From an endosymbiont of Escarpia spicata (GTDB lineage Bacteria > Pseudomonadota > Gammaproteobacteria > Chromatiales > Chromatiaceae), in NCBI GenBank assembly GCA_003349915.1, contig QFXE01000011.1, forward strand, positions 1 through 64,000: 64,000 nucleotides of DNA. Reading direction: 5' to 3'. Position numbers and translations under genes: made by a program. The notes under the pieces were generated by a model. That model saw nothing but the letters and a program-made list of their open reading frames with translations. It was not told where the DNA came from and made no database searches. Positions 1 to 9,308 of the stretch are shown one piece after another. How positions within the stretch are numbered: the stretch's first letter is position 1; each line of letters begins with the position of its first letter.

Positions 1-87
1 GGAAATCCGGAAAAAATGATCGGAATGTTCCAGAATGGGTGATCGGTTTAAAACAGAATCAGTGATCGGAATGAGCCAGAATATGCA
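1..87. mobile_element. Probable terminal end of an IS21-like insertion sequence
   Basis: Three consecutive 23-bp units begin at 17, 40 and 63, each opening with TGATCGG and carrying CAGAAT near its middle. Positions 1-16 fit a fourth, partial unit. The last unit runs into TGCA ending at 87. Multiple short transposase-binding repeats next to a terminus ending in CA are typical of IS21-family (IstA/IstB) elements, whose ends are TG...CA. The transposase would lie to the left of the window. The repeats are seen directly; the family assignment is from remembered family character and could be wrong. Confidence 0.45.
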
Positions 88-799
88 GTTTCAGCTTGAG
101 TTTCTTTCGGACTGCTTTTTTCTGCCATGATTTGACCCTCGTTGGCTCAGCTTTAAATTTAGGTATTGATTAAGATACCTATCTATCCCAATAGCGGACT
201 GGTAGCCGTCACCATCACGGCCACCCGCTGTCTCGCACTGGGGTCCTGGCTGCGGGTGTTTTTCCCCTTCCACCCCCCAGCTGTGAGGTTCAATCAGGCT
301 GGTGGAGATGAACACCACATCGAATCCCCCCATCAGTTCCGAAAATCCCACATGAGTATCATAGTGTATGTTTGTTACAAATATAGAGGACATAGTCGAT
401 GTCCTTGTCGAGTTACCCGTAGGGCAGGCGGTAACTCGTCACGCCGTAGCGCAGCAAACCATGCCAATATTCCTTTTTTTTGTTACGGTATTGTTACTGC
501 AATGCCAGTATAATTGACAGATTTATGGTGTGGGTATCAGTCGTGAAGCATGGATGGCCCCTTCTCGGGCGTGCCCATGTCAATTTTTTACCCCTGTCAG
601 CCTTGTCCAGTGCATTCGTGCATCGCTGCCGGGATTTTTTTGCAAGGGAAGGTTTGCGTGCCACGTTCGGTTTCTTTATGGTATTTCTGCGCAAACGGTA
701 AGGGTGATACCTGAACAGGCTGGCTTTGGCCGCATTGATGGTGGAACCTGCCCAGACCACAGACGGTAATAAATTAACGAGTTTCTAAGGAGGAACCAA
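88..799. other. Leader region upstream of the aconitase gene, no convincing gene
   Basis: About 700 bases without a supportable gene. Small open frames of up to 115 codons occur on both strands but overlap each other and show no recognisable motif. A perfect 9-bp inverted repeat (CGAGTTACC at 409-417, GGTAACTCG at 430-438, 12-base loop) could fold into a hairpin but has no T-run. A TATAAT hexamer sits at 509-514 without a well-spaced -35 partner. A strong ribosome-binding site, AAGGAGGAACC, lies just before the ATG at 800. Confidence 0.5.
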
Positions 800-2719
800 A
801 TGAAGCCTTTGAATTTGACGGAAAAAATCCTGCTTGACCACTTGGTGGATGGAAATGAACTGCCGGCGCCTGGCACCGTGATCAAGATCAGGGTGGACGA
901 GGCCTTCACTCAGGACGCCACCGGCACCATGTGTATGCTGCAGTTAGAGGCGATGGGCGTCAATCGAGTCAAGCCGCTCTCCGTCAACTTCGTCGACCAC
1001 AGCATGTTGCAGGTCGGGTTTCGTAATCCGGACGACCACGAATATTTGAAGACCGTGGCGCAGAAGCTGGGCATTGTCTACTCTCCGGCAGGCACCGGCA
1101 TCTGCCACTTTCTGAATATAGAGAACTTCGTCAAGCCAGGCATGACTGGCGTTGGCGCAGACAGTCATACCGTGAACGCCGGCGGCTGTGGCGCCATCTT
1201 CATGGGTGCCGGCGGTTATGACGTAGCCTTGGCTATGGCCACCGGCGAGTACAGCATGCCCATGCCCAAAGTGGTCAAAGTCAACCTCACCGGCTCAATA
1301 CAGCCCGGCGTAATGGCCATGGACGTCATCCTCAAGATGCTGGAGATCAATGGCGTCAAGGGCGGTAAGGGCACCATCTTCGAATACGCCGGACCGGGCG
1401 TAGCCAGTCTCTCCCTCACCGAACGCGCCACCATCACCAATATGGGTGCCGAGATGGGCGCGACCACATCCATCTTCCCCAGCGACGAACGCACCCAGGC
1501 GTTTCTTGAGGAGCGTGGACGCGGTCAGGACTACCAGCAGCTGGCGGCTGAAGAAGGCGCTGAATACGAGCGCGTCATCGACATCGACCTCTCCGCCCTG
1601 GAGCCGTCAATCGCGATCTACCCCTCTCCCGGCAACGTGGAGAAGGTGGCGGACCACGTCGGCACCAAGATCAACCAGGTCTCCGTGGGCAGCTGCACCA
1701 ACAGCTCCTATGAGAACATCGCCTCTTTCGCCGAGTTGCTGAAGGGTAAGCGTGTCTCTGTGGACACCCTGCTCTATCCCGGCTCCCGCTCCGTGGCCAT
1801 GCAGTTGGCCGAGTCCGGTTACATGACCTCACTGCTCCACTCGGGCGTACGCATCCAGGATAACGGCTGCGGCGCCTGCATCGGTCAGGGCGGTTCCCCG
1901 GTGAGCAAGGGCATCTCACTGCGCACCTTCAACCGTAACTTTCCCAAGCGCTCCGGCACCGCCGACGCCGAGGTTCATCTGGTCAGCCCATTGGTGGCGG
2001 CAGCCAGCGCCATCACCGGCGAGATCACGATCCCTCAAGGGGATGTAGAGATCAAACAGACGCCGGCGATCCTGGATATGGAATCCTTCGTCATGCCCCT
2101 GCCCCAGGAAGAGGCGGAGAAGGTGGAGGTCATCCGCGGCCCCAACATCATGGCCCTGCCAAATTTCGACCCGCTGCCTGACACCCTGAAAGGCGAGGTT
2201 CTGCTGAAGCTGGGCGATAATATCAGCACCGATGACATCCAGCCCGCCGGCACCTTTCTGCCCCTGCGCTCCAACGTCAAAGAGTACGCCATGCAGGCCA
2301 CCTTCAACCCGGTGGACCCAAGCTTCTCCGCACGCGCCTGCGAACATCGCGATGCCGGCGGCCATGGCATTATCGTCGGTGGCGAGAACTACGGTCAGGG
2401 CAGCTCCCGCGAGCACGCGGCTCTCTGTCCCCGCTGGTTGGGCATTCGCGCAGTGGTGGTCTCCCAGTTTGCGCGTATCCATGTGGCCAATCTGGTCAAC
2501 TTCGGTATCGTGCCCCTGACCTTTGCCAATGAGGCGGATTACGAGAAGATCAACCAGGGCGACAGCGTCTCCATCGACGTTTCCAACCTTGAAGGGGATC
2601 TTTTTCTGGAGGTCAACGGCGAGCGGACCCCGCTGAACCCGGCATTCGAGCCTGGTGACGTGGCGCCCCTGAAGGCCGGCGGCTCACTCCCCCTGTTCAA
2701 GTCAACCTATAAAGGCTAA
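800..2719 (+). CDS. acn: Aconitate hydratase (short, Aquifex-type)
   Basis: Converts citrate to isocitrate via cis-aconitate in the TCA cycle, in the cytoplasm, using a [4Fe-4S] cluster. The 639-residue protein has the aconitase/IPM-isomerase catalytic fold followed by the swivel domain. The cluster cysteines appear as one Cys in VGSCTNSSYEN (about residue 299) and two in NGCGACIGQG (about residues 357-360). The swivel domain carries the GQGSSREHAA motif. Its length and domain order fit the compact Aquifex-type aconitase rather than the roughly 890-residue AcnA or the 860-residue AcnB. The ATG at 800 follows a very strong Shine-Dalgarno sequence. It lies 6 bp upstream of pntA, so the genes are probably co-transcribed, linking TCA flux with transhydrogenase. 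Confidence 0.95.
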   Translation: MKPLNLTEKILLDHLVDGNELPAPGTVIKIRVDEAFTQDATGTMCMLQLEAMGVNRVKPLSVNFVDHSMLQVGFRNPDDHEYLKTVAQKLGIVYSPAGTGICHFLNIENFVKPGMTGVGADSHTVNAGGCGAIFMGAGGYDVALAMATGEYSMPMPKVVKVNLTGSIQPGVMAMDVILKMLEINGVKGGKGTIFEYAGPGVASLSLTERATITNMGAEMGATTSIFPSDERTQAFLEERGRGQDYQQLAAEEGAEYERVIDIDLSALEPSIAIYPSPGNVEKVADHVGTKINQVSVGSCTNSSYENIASFAELLKGKRVSVDTLLYPGSRSVAMQLAESGYMTSLLHSGVRIQDNGCGACIGQGGSPVSKGISLRTFNRNFPKRSGTADAEVHLVSPLVAAASAITGEITIPQGDVEIKQTPAILDMESFVMPLPQEEAEKVEVIRGPNIMALPNFDPLPDTLKGEVLLKLGDNISTDDIQPAGTFLPLRSNVKEYAMQATFNPVDPSFSARACEHRDAGGHGIIVGGENYGQGSSREHAALCPRWLGIRAVVVSQFARIHVANLVNFGIVPLTFANEADYEKINQGDSVSIDVSNLEGDLFLEVNGERTPLNPAFEPGDVAPLKAGGSLPLFKSTYKG

Positions 2720-2725
2720 GCGATC

Positions 2726-4294
2726 ATGGCGATGAAGATTGGTATCCCGAAAGAGTGCCACGCAGGGGAGCAGCGGGTTGCCGCCACCCCGGAGACTGCT
2801 GAGCGGCTGCAGAAGCTGGGCTTCTCAGTAGCTATCCAAGCGGGCGCCGGGGCTGAGGCAAATTTCAGCGACGATGCCTTCCGTGAGGCGGGCGTCGAGA
2901 TCGTGGAGGAGGCCAAGACCCTGTGGGCCGAGTCCGATATCGTACTCAAGGTGCGCGCCCCGGATATCGACTGCCCAACCTGCCGGGACGAGACCGTACT
3001 GTTGCGCGAGGGCGGCACTCTCATCAGCTTCATCTGGCCGGCCCAGAACGAGGAGCTGATGCAGAAGCTGGCCGCACGCAAAGCCACAGTGCTGGCCATG
3101 GACAGTGTTCCCCGCATCTCCCGCGCTCAGAAGCTGGATGCCCTCAGCTCCATGGCCAACATCGCTGGCTACCGCGCCGTAGTGGAAGCAGCCAACCAGT
3201 TTGGCCGATTCTTCACCGGTCAGGTAACCGCTGCGGGCAAGGTGCCACCAGCCAAGATTCTGGTCATCGGTGCCGGTGTCGCGGGTCTGGCGGCCATTGG
3301 CGCCGCCAGCAGCATGGGCGCCATCGTGCGCGCCTTCGACACCCGCCCCGAGGTCAAGGAGCAGGTGGAGAGCATCGGCGCCGAGTTCCTGATGCTGGAA
3401 TTCGAAGAGAAGGATGACGGCTCCCCCAACACCGGCTATGCCAAGACCATGAGCAAGGAGTTCATTGAGGCGGAAATGAAGCTGTTTGCCGAACAGGCGA
3501 TGGAAGTGGATATCATCATCACTACCGCCCTGATCCCTGGCAGACCGGCCCCCGAACTGATCACTTCCGGTATGGTCGAGTCGATGAAAGACGGCAGCGT
3601 CATCGTCGATCTGGCCGCCGAGCAGGGCGGCAACTGCGCCCTGACAGAACCGGGCAAGGTAGCCGTCAAGCACGGTGTCACCATCATAGGCTACACAGAT
3701 CTGCCAAGCCGTCTGGCGACGCAATCGAGCCAGCTCTATGGCACCAACCTGCGGCATCTGCTGACCGATCTGACCCCCGGGAAGGACGGTGAGATCGTGG
3801 TGGACATGGAGGACGATGTTATCCGCGGCGCCACGGTTATCAAGGATGGTGAGATCACCTGGCCACCGCCACAGATCAAGGTCTCGGCGGCCCCCGCCGC
3901 CAAACCGGCAACTGCGGCCCCGCCGCAGCCGGTGGAAGAAGAGGTGAAAAAGAGTGGCTGGGCCGGCGCCATCGGCCTTGCCGTCGGTGGAATATTGCTG
4001 GCCGCTCTGGGCCAGGTCTCTCCGCCGGAGTTCCTGTCGCACCTCACCGTGTTCGTATTGGCTTGCTTCATCGGCTATATGGTGATCTGGAACGTCACCC
4101 CCGCCCTGCATACACCGCTGATGTCCGTGACAAATGCCATCAGCGGCATTATCGTCATTGGCGCTTTGCTGCAGATCTCCAGTTCGAGCGGGCTGGTGGT
4201 AGTACTGGCATTCATCGCCATCCTGATCGCAACCATCAACATCGCCGGCGGCTTCTGGGTCACCCAGCGTATGTTGAAGATGTTCCAGAAGTAG
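2726..4294 (+). CDS. pntA: NAD(P) transhydrogenase subunit alpha
   Basis: Alpha subunit of the proton-translocating transhydrogenase, which couples proton entry to hydride transfer from NADH to NADP. The N-terminal two thirds form the soluble NAD(H)-binding dI domain: the Rossmann motif [18 protein letters not shown] is near residues 175-192, and [16 protein letters not shown] follows. A Pro/Ala-rich linker near residues 390-410 leads to about four transmembrane helices forming the alpha part of dII. At 522 residues it is full length (E. coli PntA is 510). It is sandwiched between acn and pntB with short spacers. The start codon is the first of two nearby ATGs; the Shine-Dalgarno is weak, suggesting translational coupling to acn. 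Confidence 0.96.
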   Translation: MAMKIGIPKECHAGEQRVAATPETAERLQKLGFSVAIQAGAGAEANFSDDAFREAGVEIVEEAKTLWAESDIVLKVRAPDIDCPTCRDETVLLREGGTLISFIWPAQNEELMQKLAARKATVLAMDSVPRISRAQKLDALSSMANIAGYRAVVEAANQFGRFFTGQVTAAGKVPPAKILVIGAGVAGLAAIGAASSMGAIVRAFDTRPEVKEQVESIGAEFLMLEFEEKDDGSPNTGYAKTMSKEFIEAEMKLFAEQAMEVDIIITTALIPGRPAPELITSGMVESMKDGSVIVDLAAEQGGNCALTEPGKVAVKHGVTIIGYTDLPSRLATQSSQLYGTNLRHLLTDLTPGKDGEIVVDMEDDVIRGATVIKDGEITWPPPQIKVSAAPAAKPATAAPPQPVEEEVKKSGWAGAIGLAVGGILLAALGQVSPPEFLSHLTVFVLACFIGYMVIWNVTPALHTPLMSVTNAISGIIVIGALLQISSSSGLVVVLAFIAILIATINIAGGFWVTQRMLKMFQK

Positions 4295-4305
4295 AGGTTT
4301 GATAG

Positions 4306-5712
4306 ATGACTTCAGGTATGCAAACAGCTTTTTACGTCGTTTCCGCCATCCTTTTCATTCTGGCCCTAGGTGGCTTGAGTAACCCGGAGACGGCCCGGCG
4401 TGGCAACGCCTACGGCATCACCGGCATGGCTCTGGCCCTGATCGCCACCATTTTCATGGGTGATCAGGTCCACGGCAGCGGTTACACCTGGCTGGCGGCG
4501 GCCATGATCATCGGCACCTGCATCGGTCTCTTCCTCGCCATCAAGGTGCAGATGACCCAGATGCCGGAACTGGTGGCCATGCTCCACAGCTTTGTCGGTA
4601 TGGCCGCAGTGCTGGTGGGCTATTCAGGCTATCTTGGCCCAACCCACACCCTCACCGGCGCAGCGTCGATCATTCACGAAATCGAGATCTACATCGGCGT
4701 TCTGATCGGTGCGATCACTTTCACCGGCTCCGTGGTGGCCTTTGGCAAGCTCAAGGGGATTATCACCAGCAAACCTCTGATGCTGCCGGCACGTCACTGG
4801 CTCAATCTTGGGTTGGGAATTGTCACCATCTTTCTAGCGACCCTCTTTGTCGGCGGCGAGCACAGCAGCACTGCCATTACCGCACTGGTCATCATGACCC
4901 TTATCGCCTTTGTCTTCGGCGTACATATGGTGATGGCCATCGGCGGCGCAGACATGCCGGTCGTTGTCTCCATGCTCAACAGCTACTCGGGTTGGGCGGC
5001 GGCGGCCACCGGTTTCATGCTGAACAATGACCTGCTGATCATCACCGGCGCTTTGGTAGGCTCCAGCGGTGCCATACTCTCCTACATCATGTGTCGCGCC
5101 ATGAACCGCAAGTTCCTGGCGGTAATCGCCGGTGGCTTCGGTACAGCGGGTGGTACGGTGGCTTCGTCTGGCGATGGTGAACAGCAGGAGTACTCCCCGG
5201 AGACCTCCGCCGATGAGACGGCCGAGATGCTGAACAATGCCAAGGAGGTGGTCATAGTACCCGGCTACGGCATGGCCGTGGCTCAGGCCCAACACACCAT
5301 CAACGATATCACCCGCAAGCTGCGCGCCAAGGATATCAACGTGCGTTTCGCCATCCATCCGGTTGCAGGCCGCATGCCGGGCCACATGAACGTATTGTTG
5401 GCCGAGGCAAAGGTACCCTACGACATCGTGCTGGAGATGGATGAGATCAACGAGGACCTTCCGAAGGTAGATGTAGTGCTGGTGATCGGCGCCAACGACA
5501 TCGTCAACCCCAGCGCCCTGGACGATCCCAACAGCCCCATCGCCGGCATGCCGGTGCTGGAGGTCTGGAACGCAAGCTCCGTGGTGGTGATGAAGCGCGG
5601 CAGGGGCGTCGGTTATGCCGGCGTGGACAACCCGCTGTTCTTCAGGGACAACACCCGCATGCTCTACGGTGACGCCAAGGCAAGTGTCGACGCCATCCTG
5701 GGCAATATCTAG
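4306..5712 (+). CDS. pntB: NAD(P) transhydrogenase subunit beta
   Basis: Beta subunit of the transhydrogenase: a membrane dII portion with about eight to nine helices in the first 270 residues, then the NADP(H)-binding dIII domain. Diagnostic dIII segments include [13 protein letters not shown], the [18 protein letters not shown] region, [10 protein letters not shown] and [11 protein letters not shown]. At 468 residues it is full length. A ribosome-binding GAGG lies before the ATG, 11 bp after pntA. Its stop codon (TAG, 5710-5712) is also the first three bases of a 166-bp palindromic element, so the element is inserted exactly at the gene's end and supplies the stop codon. Confidence 0.96.
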   Translation: MTSGMQTAFYVVSAILFILALGGLSNPETARRGNAYGITGMALALIATIFMGDQVHGSGYTWLAAAMIIGTCIGLFLAIKVQMTQMPELVAMLHSFVGMAAVLVGYSGYLGPTHTLTGAASIIHEIEIYIGVLIGAITFTGSVVAFGKLKGIITSKPLMLPARHWLNLGLGIVTIFLATLFVGGEHSSTAITALVIMTLIAFVFGVHMVMAIGGADMPVVVSMLNSYSGWAAAATGFMLNNDLLIITGALVGSSGAILSYIMCRAMNRKFLAVIAGGFGTAGGTVASSGDGEQQEYSPETSADETAEMLNNAKEVVIVPGYGMAVAQAQHTINDITRKLRAKDINVRFAIHPVAGRMPGHMNVLLAEAKVPYDIVLEMDEINEDLPKVDVVLVIGANDIVNPSALDDPNSPIAGMPVLEVWNASSVVVMKRGRGVGYAGVDNPLFFRDNTRMLYGDAKASVDAILGNI

Positions 5713-5875
5713 GAGGCTGTCGGATTATGGGAATCGTAGCGAGCAAGGTGGGAAATCGAGGACAATTTTTCGATCTTTTGAGGCGAATAGTTAACCTATT
5801 TAACGAAAAAGATCGGAAAAATGGACCGATTTCCCATCGGCGCAGTAGATTCTTCCATAACCCGATAGCCTCCTA
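5710..5875. repeat. 166-bp palindromic (MITE-like) element
   Basis: The whole segment is an imperfect inverted repeat. The left arm starts TAGGAGGCTGTCGGATTATG and the right arm reads, in reverse complement, TAGGAGGCTATCGGGTTATG. Inner blocks GGGAAATCG and TTTTTCGATCTTTT pair with matching blocks near 5795-5845. It is too short to encode anything and has the form of a non-autonomous miniature transposable element or a large structured intergenic repeat. No obvious target duplication could be confirmed by eye. Confidence 0.75.
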
Positions 5876-5894
5876 AGCCCATGGATATCTCTTT

Positions 5895-5961
5895 AGCCCT
5901 CTCCTCAAAATTTTCAGGGAGAGGGCTTTATAAAGCTGAGTTGAGCAGCTCGCCTGCTCAA
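5895..5961 (+). terminator. Two consecutive hairpins between pntB and mdh
   Basis: First hairpin: arms AGCCCTCTCC (5895-5904) and GGAGAGGGCT (5918-5927), perfectly complementary, with a 13-base loop. Second: arms TTGAGCAG (5941-5948) and CTGCTCAA (5954-5961) with a 5-base loop. Neither is followed by a long T-run, so intrinsic termination would be weak. They could serve as mRNA-end stabilisers for the acn-pntAB transcript or attenuate read-through into mdh. Confidence 0.5.
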
Positions 5962-6083
5962 ACGAAACTTATGCCCTGTGGGTATAAAGGGATAAAGCGC
6001 CGCATCAGTGCGCCGGACAGACAACTGTTCCAGAAATTGAATCTTCTCAAAGAACCCACTCTGCTCTAATCAAGGAGAACCTT

Positions 6084-7070
6084 ATGGCCAAAGCCCCTGT
6101 TCGAGTTGCCGTTAGCGGCGCCGGAGGCCAGATCGGTTACGCACTGCTGTTCCGTATCGCCGCCGGTGAGATGCTGGGCAAGGATCAGCCTGTCATTCTG
6201 CAATTGCTGGAAGTACCGCACGAGCGTGCACAGAAGGCCCTTAAGGGCGTCATGATGGAACTGGAGGACTGCGCATTCCCCTTACTGGCGGATATGTTCG
6301 GCACTGATGACCCCAAAACAGCCTTCAAGGATGCCGACTATGCCTTGCTGGTTGGCGCCATGCCCCGTGGCCCCGGCATGGAGCGCAAGGATCTGTTGCT
6401 GAAAAACGCCACGATCTTTCTTGGGCAGGGCAGAGCGTTGGATGAGGTGGCGTCACGTGACATCCATGTGACCATCGTCGGCAATCCCGCCAACACCAAC
6501 GGCCTGATCACCATGAATGCTGCAAAGAGCCTGCAGCGGAAAAATTTCAGTTCGATGATGCGCCTGGACCTCCATCGGGCAATCTCCATGCTCGCTGGCA
6601 AGGTCGGCGAACCGGTGGACTCCGTAGAGCGGATGGCGCTTTGGGGCAACCACTCTCCAGCGATGTATCCCGACATCCGCTTCGCAACCATCGCGGGTCA
6701 GGAAGCATCCACGCGTATCGACAAAACGTGGTACAGAGACGAGTTTATTCCCAATGTCGGCAAGCGGGGGGCCGCCGTCATCGAGGCGCGTGGCCTCTCC
6801 TCTGCTGCATCTGCCGCTAACGCCATCATCGCCCACAATCGCGACTGGGCGCTGGGTTCATCTGGACGTTGGGTGTCCATGGGAATCGCCTCTGATGGTT
6901 CTTACGGCATCCCAGAAGGCCTGTTTTACGGTATGCCCTGTACTTGTGACCAAGGCAAATGGGAGGTGGTTAAGGGGCTCGACATCGACCCCTACTCCCG
7001 CCAGATGATGGATAGGTCACTGGCTGAGCTTCAGGCGGAGCACGACGCCGTCAAGCATCTATTCACCTGA
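6084..7070 (+). CDS. mdh: Malate dehydrogenase (NAD-dependent)
   Basis: Oxidises malate to oxaloacetate with NAD, completing the TCA cycle. The 328-residue length and the start [20 protein letters not shown] with a glycine-rich [10 protein letters not shown] nucleotide-binding loop place it in the cytosolic-type MDH group. The substrate-binding arginine loop is [12 protein letters not shown], the NAD site is GNPANTN, and the catalytic histidine is in WGNHSP. The usual LDHNRA proton-relay segment here reads LDLHRA: the aspartate is kept and the asparagine replaced, a mild oddity. A good Shine-Dalgarno (AAGGAGAACC) precedes the ATG. The palindromic element and hairpins upstream suggest it may be transcribed separately from pntAB. 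Confidence 0.95.
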   Translation: MAKAPVRVAVSGAGGQIGYALLFRIAAGEMLGKDQPVILQLLEVPHERAQKALKGVMMELEDCAFPLLADMFGTDDPKTAFKDADYALLVGAMPRGPGMERKDLLLKNATIFLGQGRALDEVASRDIHVTIVGNPANTNGLITMNAAKSLQRKNFSSMMRLDLHRAISMLAGKVGEPVDSVERMALWGNHSPAMYPDIRFATIAGQEASTRIDKTWYRDEFIPNVGKRGAAVIEARGLSSAASAANAIIAHNRDWALGSSGRWVSMGIASDGSYGIPEGLFYGMPCTCDQGKWEVVKGLDIDPYSRQMMDRSLAELQAEHDAVKHLFT

Positions 7071-7740
7071 AGAGGATTGCTCGGTTACGGCGCTGATCCA
7101 GACCGACGAGAATTGCTTCCAACGCATTCTGGGCCTTGTTGCTCAGCGATGACTCCGTAGATGGAAAATCGCGGCGGGGCGCCGCTCCTAACAAACGCTT
7201 CGCAACAAGCTGCGGGGAATCAAATCCAAAGAGATTGAGATCACCAATACTGCATTGTTTAGCGACTGCTCGACAGAAAACACTGCTTCAACCACGAAGC
7301 ATAATAAGAAATTTCATTATTAATCAATATGTTATTTTATCACTTTCGTACCCTTTGTGATTGAAATTGCAACATTCACATTTTTAACCCTACTGCCTCT
7401 ACCCTACTCATGTATACCGTATAACCCTCGCCCTGACGGTAGTGCTTTAGCCGAAGTATCTACATTGGTTGGTATATAGGTCTATAGCATTTTATTACGT
7501 AGCCTTTCCATTAAGCGTTAACACCTGCTGAAAATTGGTGTTTAACGATGGCTCCAATGTTCAGGCAAGTTGGAGAATGCTAATGGGATTCGGAGATTGG
7601 AATTAATCTGCTCCCATCAGTCGAAGCTCAATATGCTCTTCCATGATCGCAAGACACCAAGTCTGGTCGGCAGAGTGTTCCAAGCACAGGAACTTCTTGG
7701 ATTTGCGCCTGCAACACCAACTGCCAAGGCCAAGATCACT
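7071..7740. other. AT-rich intergenic region ahead of the exopolysaccharide locus
   Basis: About 670 bases with no supportable gene. It contains one copy of an interspersed repeat (7203-7238) and a hairpin with one bulge (GTTAACACC at 7517-7525, GGTGTTTAAC at 7537-7546) shortly before the first glycosyltransferase, which could be a leader structure or an operator. The frame of the following gene stays open back to a TTG at 7570, but those extra residues do not resemble the start of the family. Confidence 0.45.
7203..7238 (+). repeat. Interspersed intergenic repeat, copy A
   Basis: Reads CAACAAGCTGCGGGGAATC followed by AAATCCAAAGAGATTGA. A second copy with a few substitutions lies at 24762-24797. 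Two copies 17 kb apart in non-coding DNA suggest a dispersed repeat family in this genome. Confidence 0.55.
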
Positions 7741-8931
7741 ATGCGATCACCTAAAAAGATGAAGTTATCCATATTGGGCACACGCGGCATCCCAGCCAAT
7801 CACGGCGGCTTTGAAACCTTTGCCGAGAGGCTCGCACTCTATCTCACAGAGCGTGGGTGGGAAGTGACGGTCTATTGTCAGTTGGATGGCGCAGGCCCGA
7901 CCTACGAAGATACATGGAGGGGCGTTAGACGGGTGAATATCCCCGTCAAGCTGAATGGCGCGGTCGGCACGATATTGTTCGACTGGAAATCAACACTGCA
8001 TGCTTCCGGCGAGGATTCTCTCAAACTGACACTGGGTTATAACACTGCTGTATTTTCTCTCTTCTACCGTCTGAGAGGGAGAACGAATCTATTCAATATG
8101 GACGGGATCGAATGGAAGCGCCCGAAATGGTCGCTGCCTGAAAAGATTTGGCTGATGATGAATGAGGTGTGCGGCTGCTATCTGGGTAACCACCTGATCG
8201 CAGACCATCCTGGTATCAAACGCCACCTCGAAACCCGGGTCTCCAGTGAGAAGATCTCGGTACTACTCTACGGTAGCGACGCCCTCAAAGAAGCCTCCAG
8301 GGAGATACTGGATCGGTTTGGGGTCGAACCGGGAAAGTATGCGCTTCTGGTCGCCCGGCCGGAACCGGAAAATTCGATCCTGGAAACAGTGCGCGCCTTT
8401 TCCGCATCGGCGTCGGGTATGAAACTGGTGGTGCTTGGAAACTACTATCCGGATGGCATTCCTTATCATAAAGCCGTCCTGGATGCGGCCGGCGACCAGG
8501 TTATCTTTCCGGGTGCCGTCTACGAGCCGGAAGTGATTAATGCGCTGCGATTTTATTGCGGATTCTATATTCATGGCCACACTGTGGGCGGAACCAATCC
8601 CTCGCTGGTGGAGGCGCTGGGGGCCAAATCCCCGGTACTGGCCCATGACAACCAGTTCAATCGTTGGGTAGCAGGGGATGGAGCAGTCTATTTCCGTAGC
8701 GAGGCCGAATGCCGCGACCATATTACAGACCTGGTCGGTGACCAGGAGAAACTGAAAGAGATGGCAACATCGAGCCGTCTGCGCCACCAGGAGGCATTCA
8801 CCTGGCCTTCGGTCCTCGGCGCCTACGAGAGTCTACTTCGATCCTGGGCGTATGGTCCGGTATCCAAATCGTCTTCGGTACCATCCACGACTCAATGGGC
8901 GGAACCTTTGCCAGAGCATGAAGAGACGTAG
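7741..8931 (+). CDS. Glycosyltransferase with DUF1972-type N-terminus
   Basis: Cytoplasmic glycosyltransferase of the GT-B fold, expected to add a sugar to a lipid-linked exopolysaccharide unit. The N-terminus MKLSILGTRGIPANHGGFET is characteristic of the DUF1972/rhamnosyl-type glycosyltransferases, in which GIPANHGGFE forms the acceptor-side loop. The C-terminal half holds the donor-binding region (GTNPSLVEALGAKSPVLAHD). Start codon: the frame extends to a TTG at 7570, but similarity begins at the ATG of 7759. The ATG at 7741 is chosen here and 7759 is equally possible; neither has a strong ribosome-binding site. First gene of a 15-kb same-strand polysaccharide locus. Confidence 0.8.
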   Translation: MRSPKKMKLSILGTRGIPANHGGFETFAERLALYLTERGWEVTVYCQLDGAGPTYEDTWRGVRRVNIPVKLNGAVGTILFDWKSTLHASGEDSLKLTLGYNTAVFSLFYRLRGRTNLFNMDGIEWKRPKWSLPEKIWLMMNEVCGCYLGNHLIADHPGIKRHLETRVSSEKISVLLYGSDALKEASREILDRFGVEPGKYALLVARPEPENSILETVRAFSASASGMKLVVLGNYYPDGIPYHKAVLDAAGDQVIFPGAVYEPEVINALRFYCGFYIHGHTVGGTNPSLVEALGAKSPVLAHDNQFNRWVAGDGAVYFRSEAECRDHITDLVGDQEKLKEMATSSRLRHQEAFTWPSVLGAYESLLRSWAYGPVSKSSSVPSTTQWAEPLPEHEET

Positions 8932-8941
8932 ACTGGGGTTA

Positions 8942-8999
8942 GAGTCAAATTTGCCTGTCCTATGGGTTTTAGGTGTGATTTAACAGGCAAATTTGACTC
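8942..8999. repeat. 17-bp perfect inverted repeat in a 377-bp gap
   Basis: Arms GAGTCAAATTTGCCTGT (8942-8958) and ACAGGCAAATTTGACTC (8983-8999) are perfectly complementary around a 24-base loop, 10 bp after the glycosyltransferase stop. There is no T-run. It may be a terminator or processing hairpin, or a very short palindromic repeat. The rest of the gap to 9308 shows no gene. Confidence 0.7.
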
Positions 9000-9308
9000 C
9001 CGGACTGCCATTCTTCCCTTCCTGCAACCCACTCATGCGGGAAAAGCCTGCACTACCCACAAGCATTCCAGCCGATCAAACAAAGTCATTAAACTCAACG
9101 AGAATAATATGGGGATCCGGAACGGTCAGAAATGTCTGTTTATACCGAAATTGCGCTTGAAATCATAAGATCTAAAATCCGGATCGATAATAGTACTTGT
9201 TATATGGATTTGTTACGCTGACCTTAACGTCGGCCAGAAAAGATTAAAACAACTGGCCGGTTCCCAATAGGACATCAATAATAACTTGTGGGCATTTGGA
9301 TCACTGAA

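Noticed and set aside
91..513. Overlapping 100- and 115-codon frames near the left edge
   Set aside because: Opposite-strand overlap, no motif, no ribosome-binding site; possibly remnant sequence but unsupported.
2825..4111. A 428-codon minus-strand open frame
   Set aside because: Lies wholly inside pntA in antisense; high-GC third positions explain the lack of stops.
5881..6069. A 62-codon open frame between pntB and mdh
   Set aside because: It spans two hairpins and has no ribosome-binding site; the translation follows the hairpin sequence.
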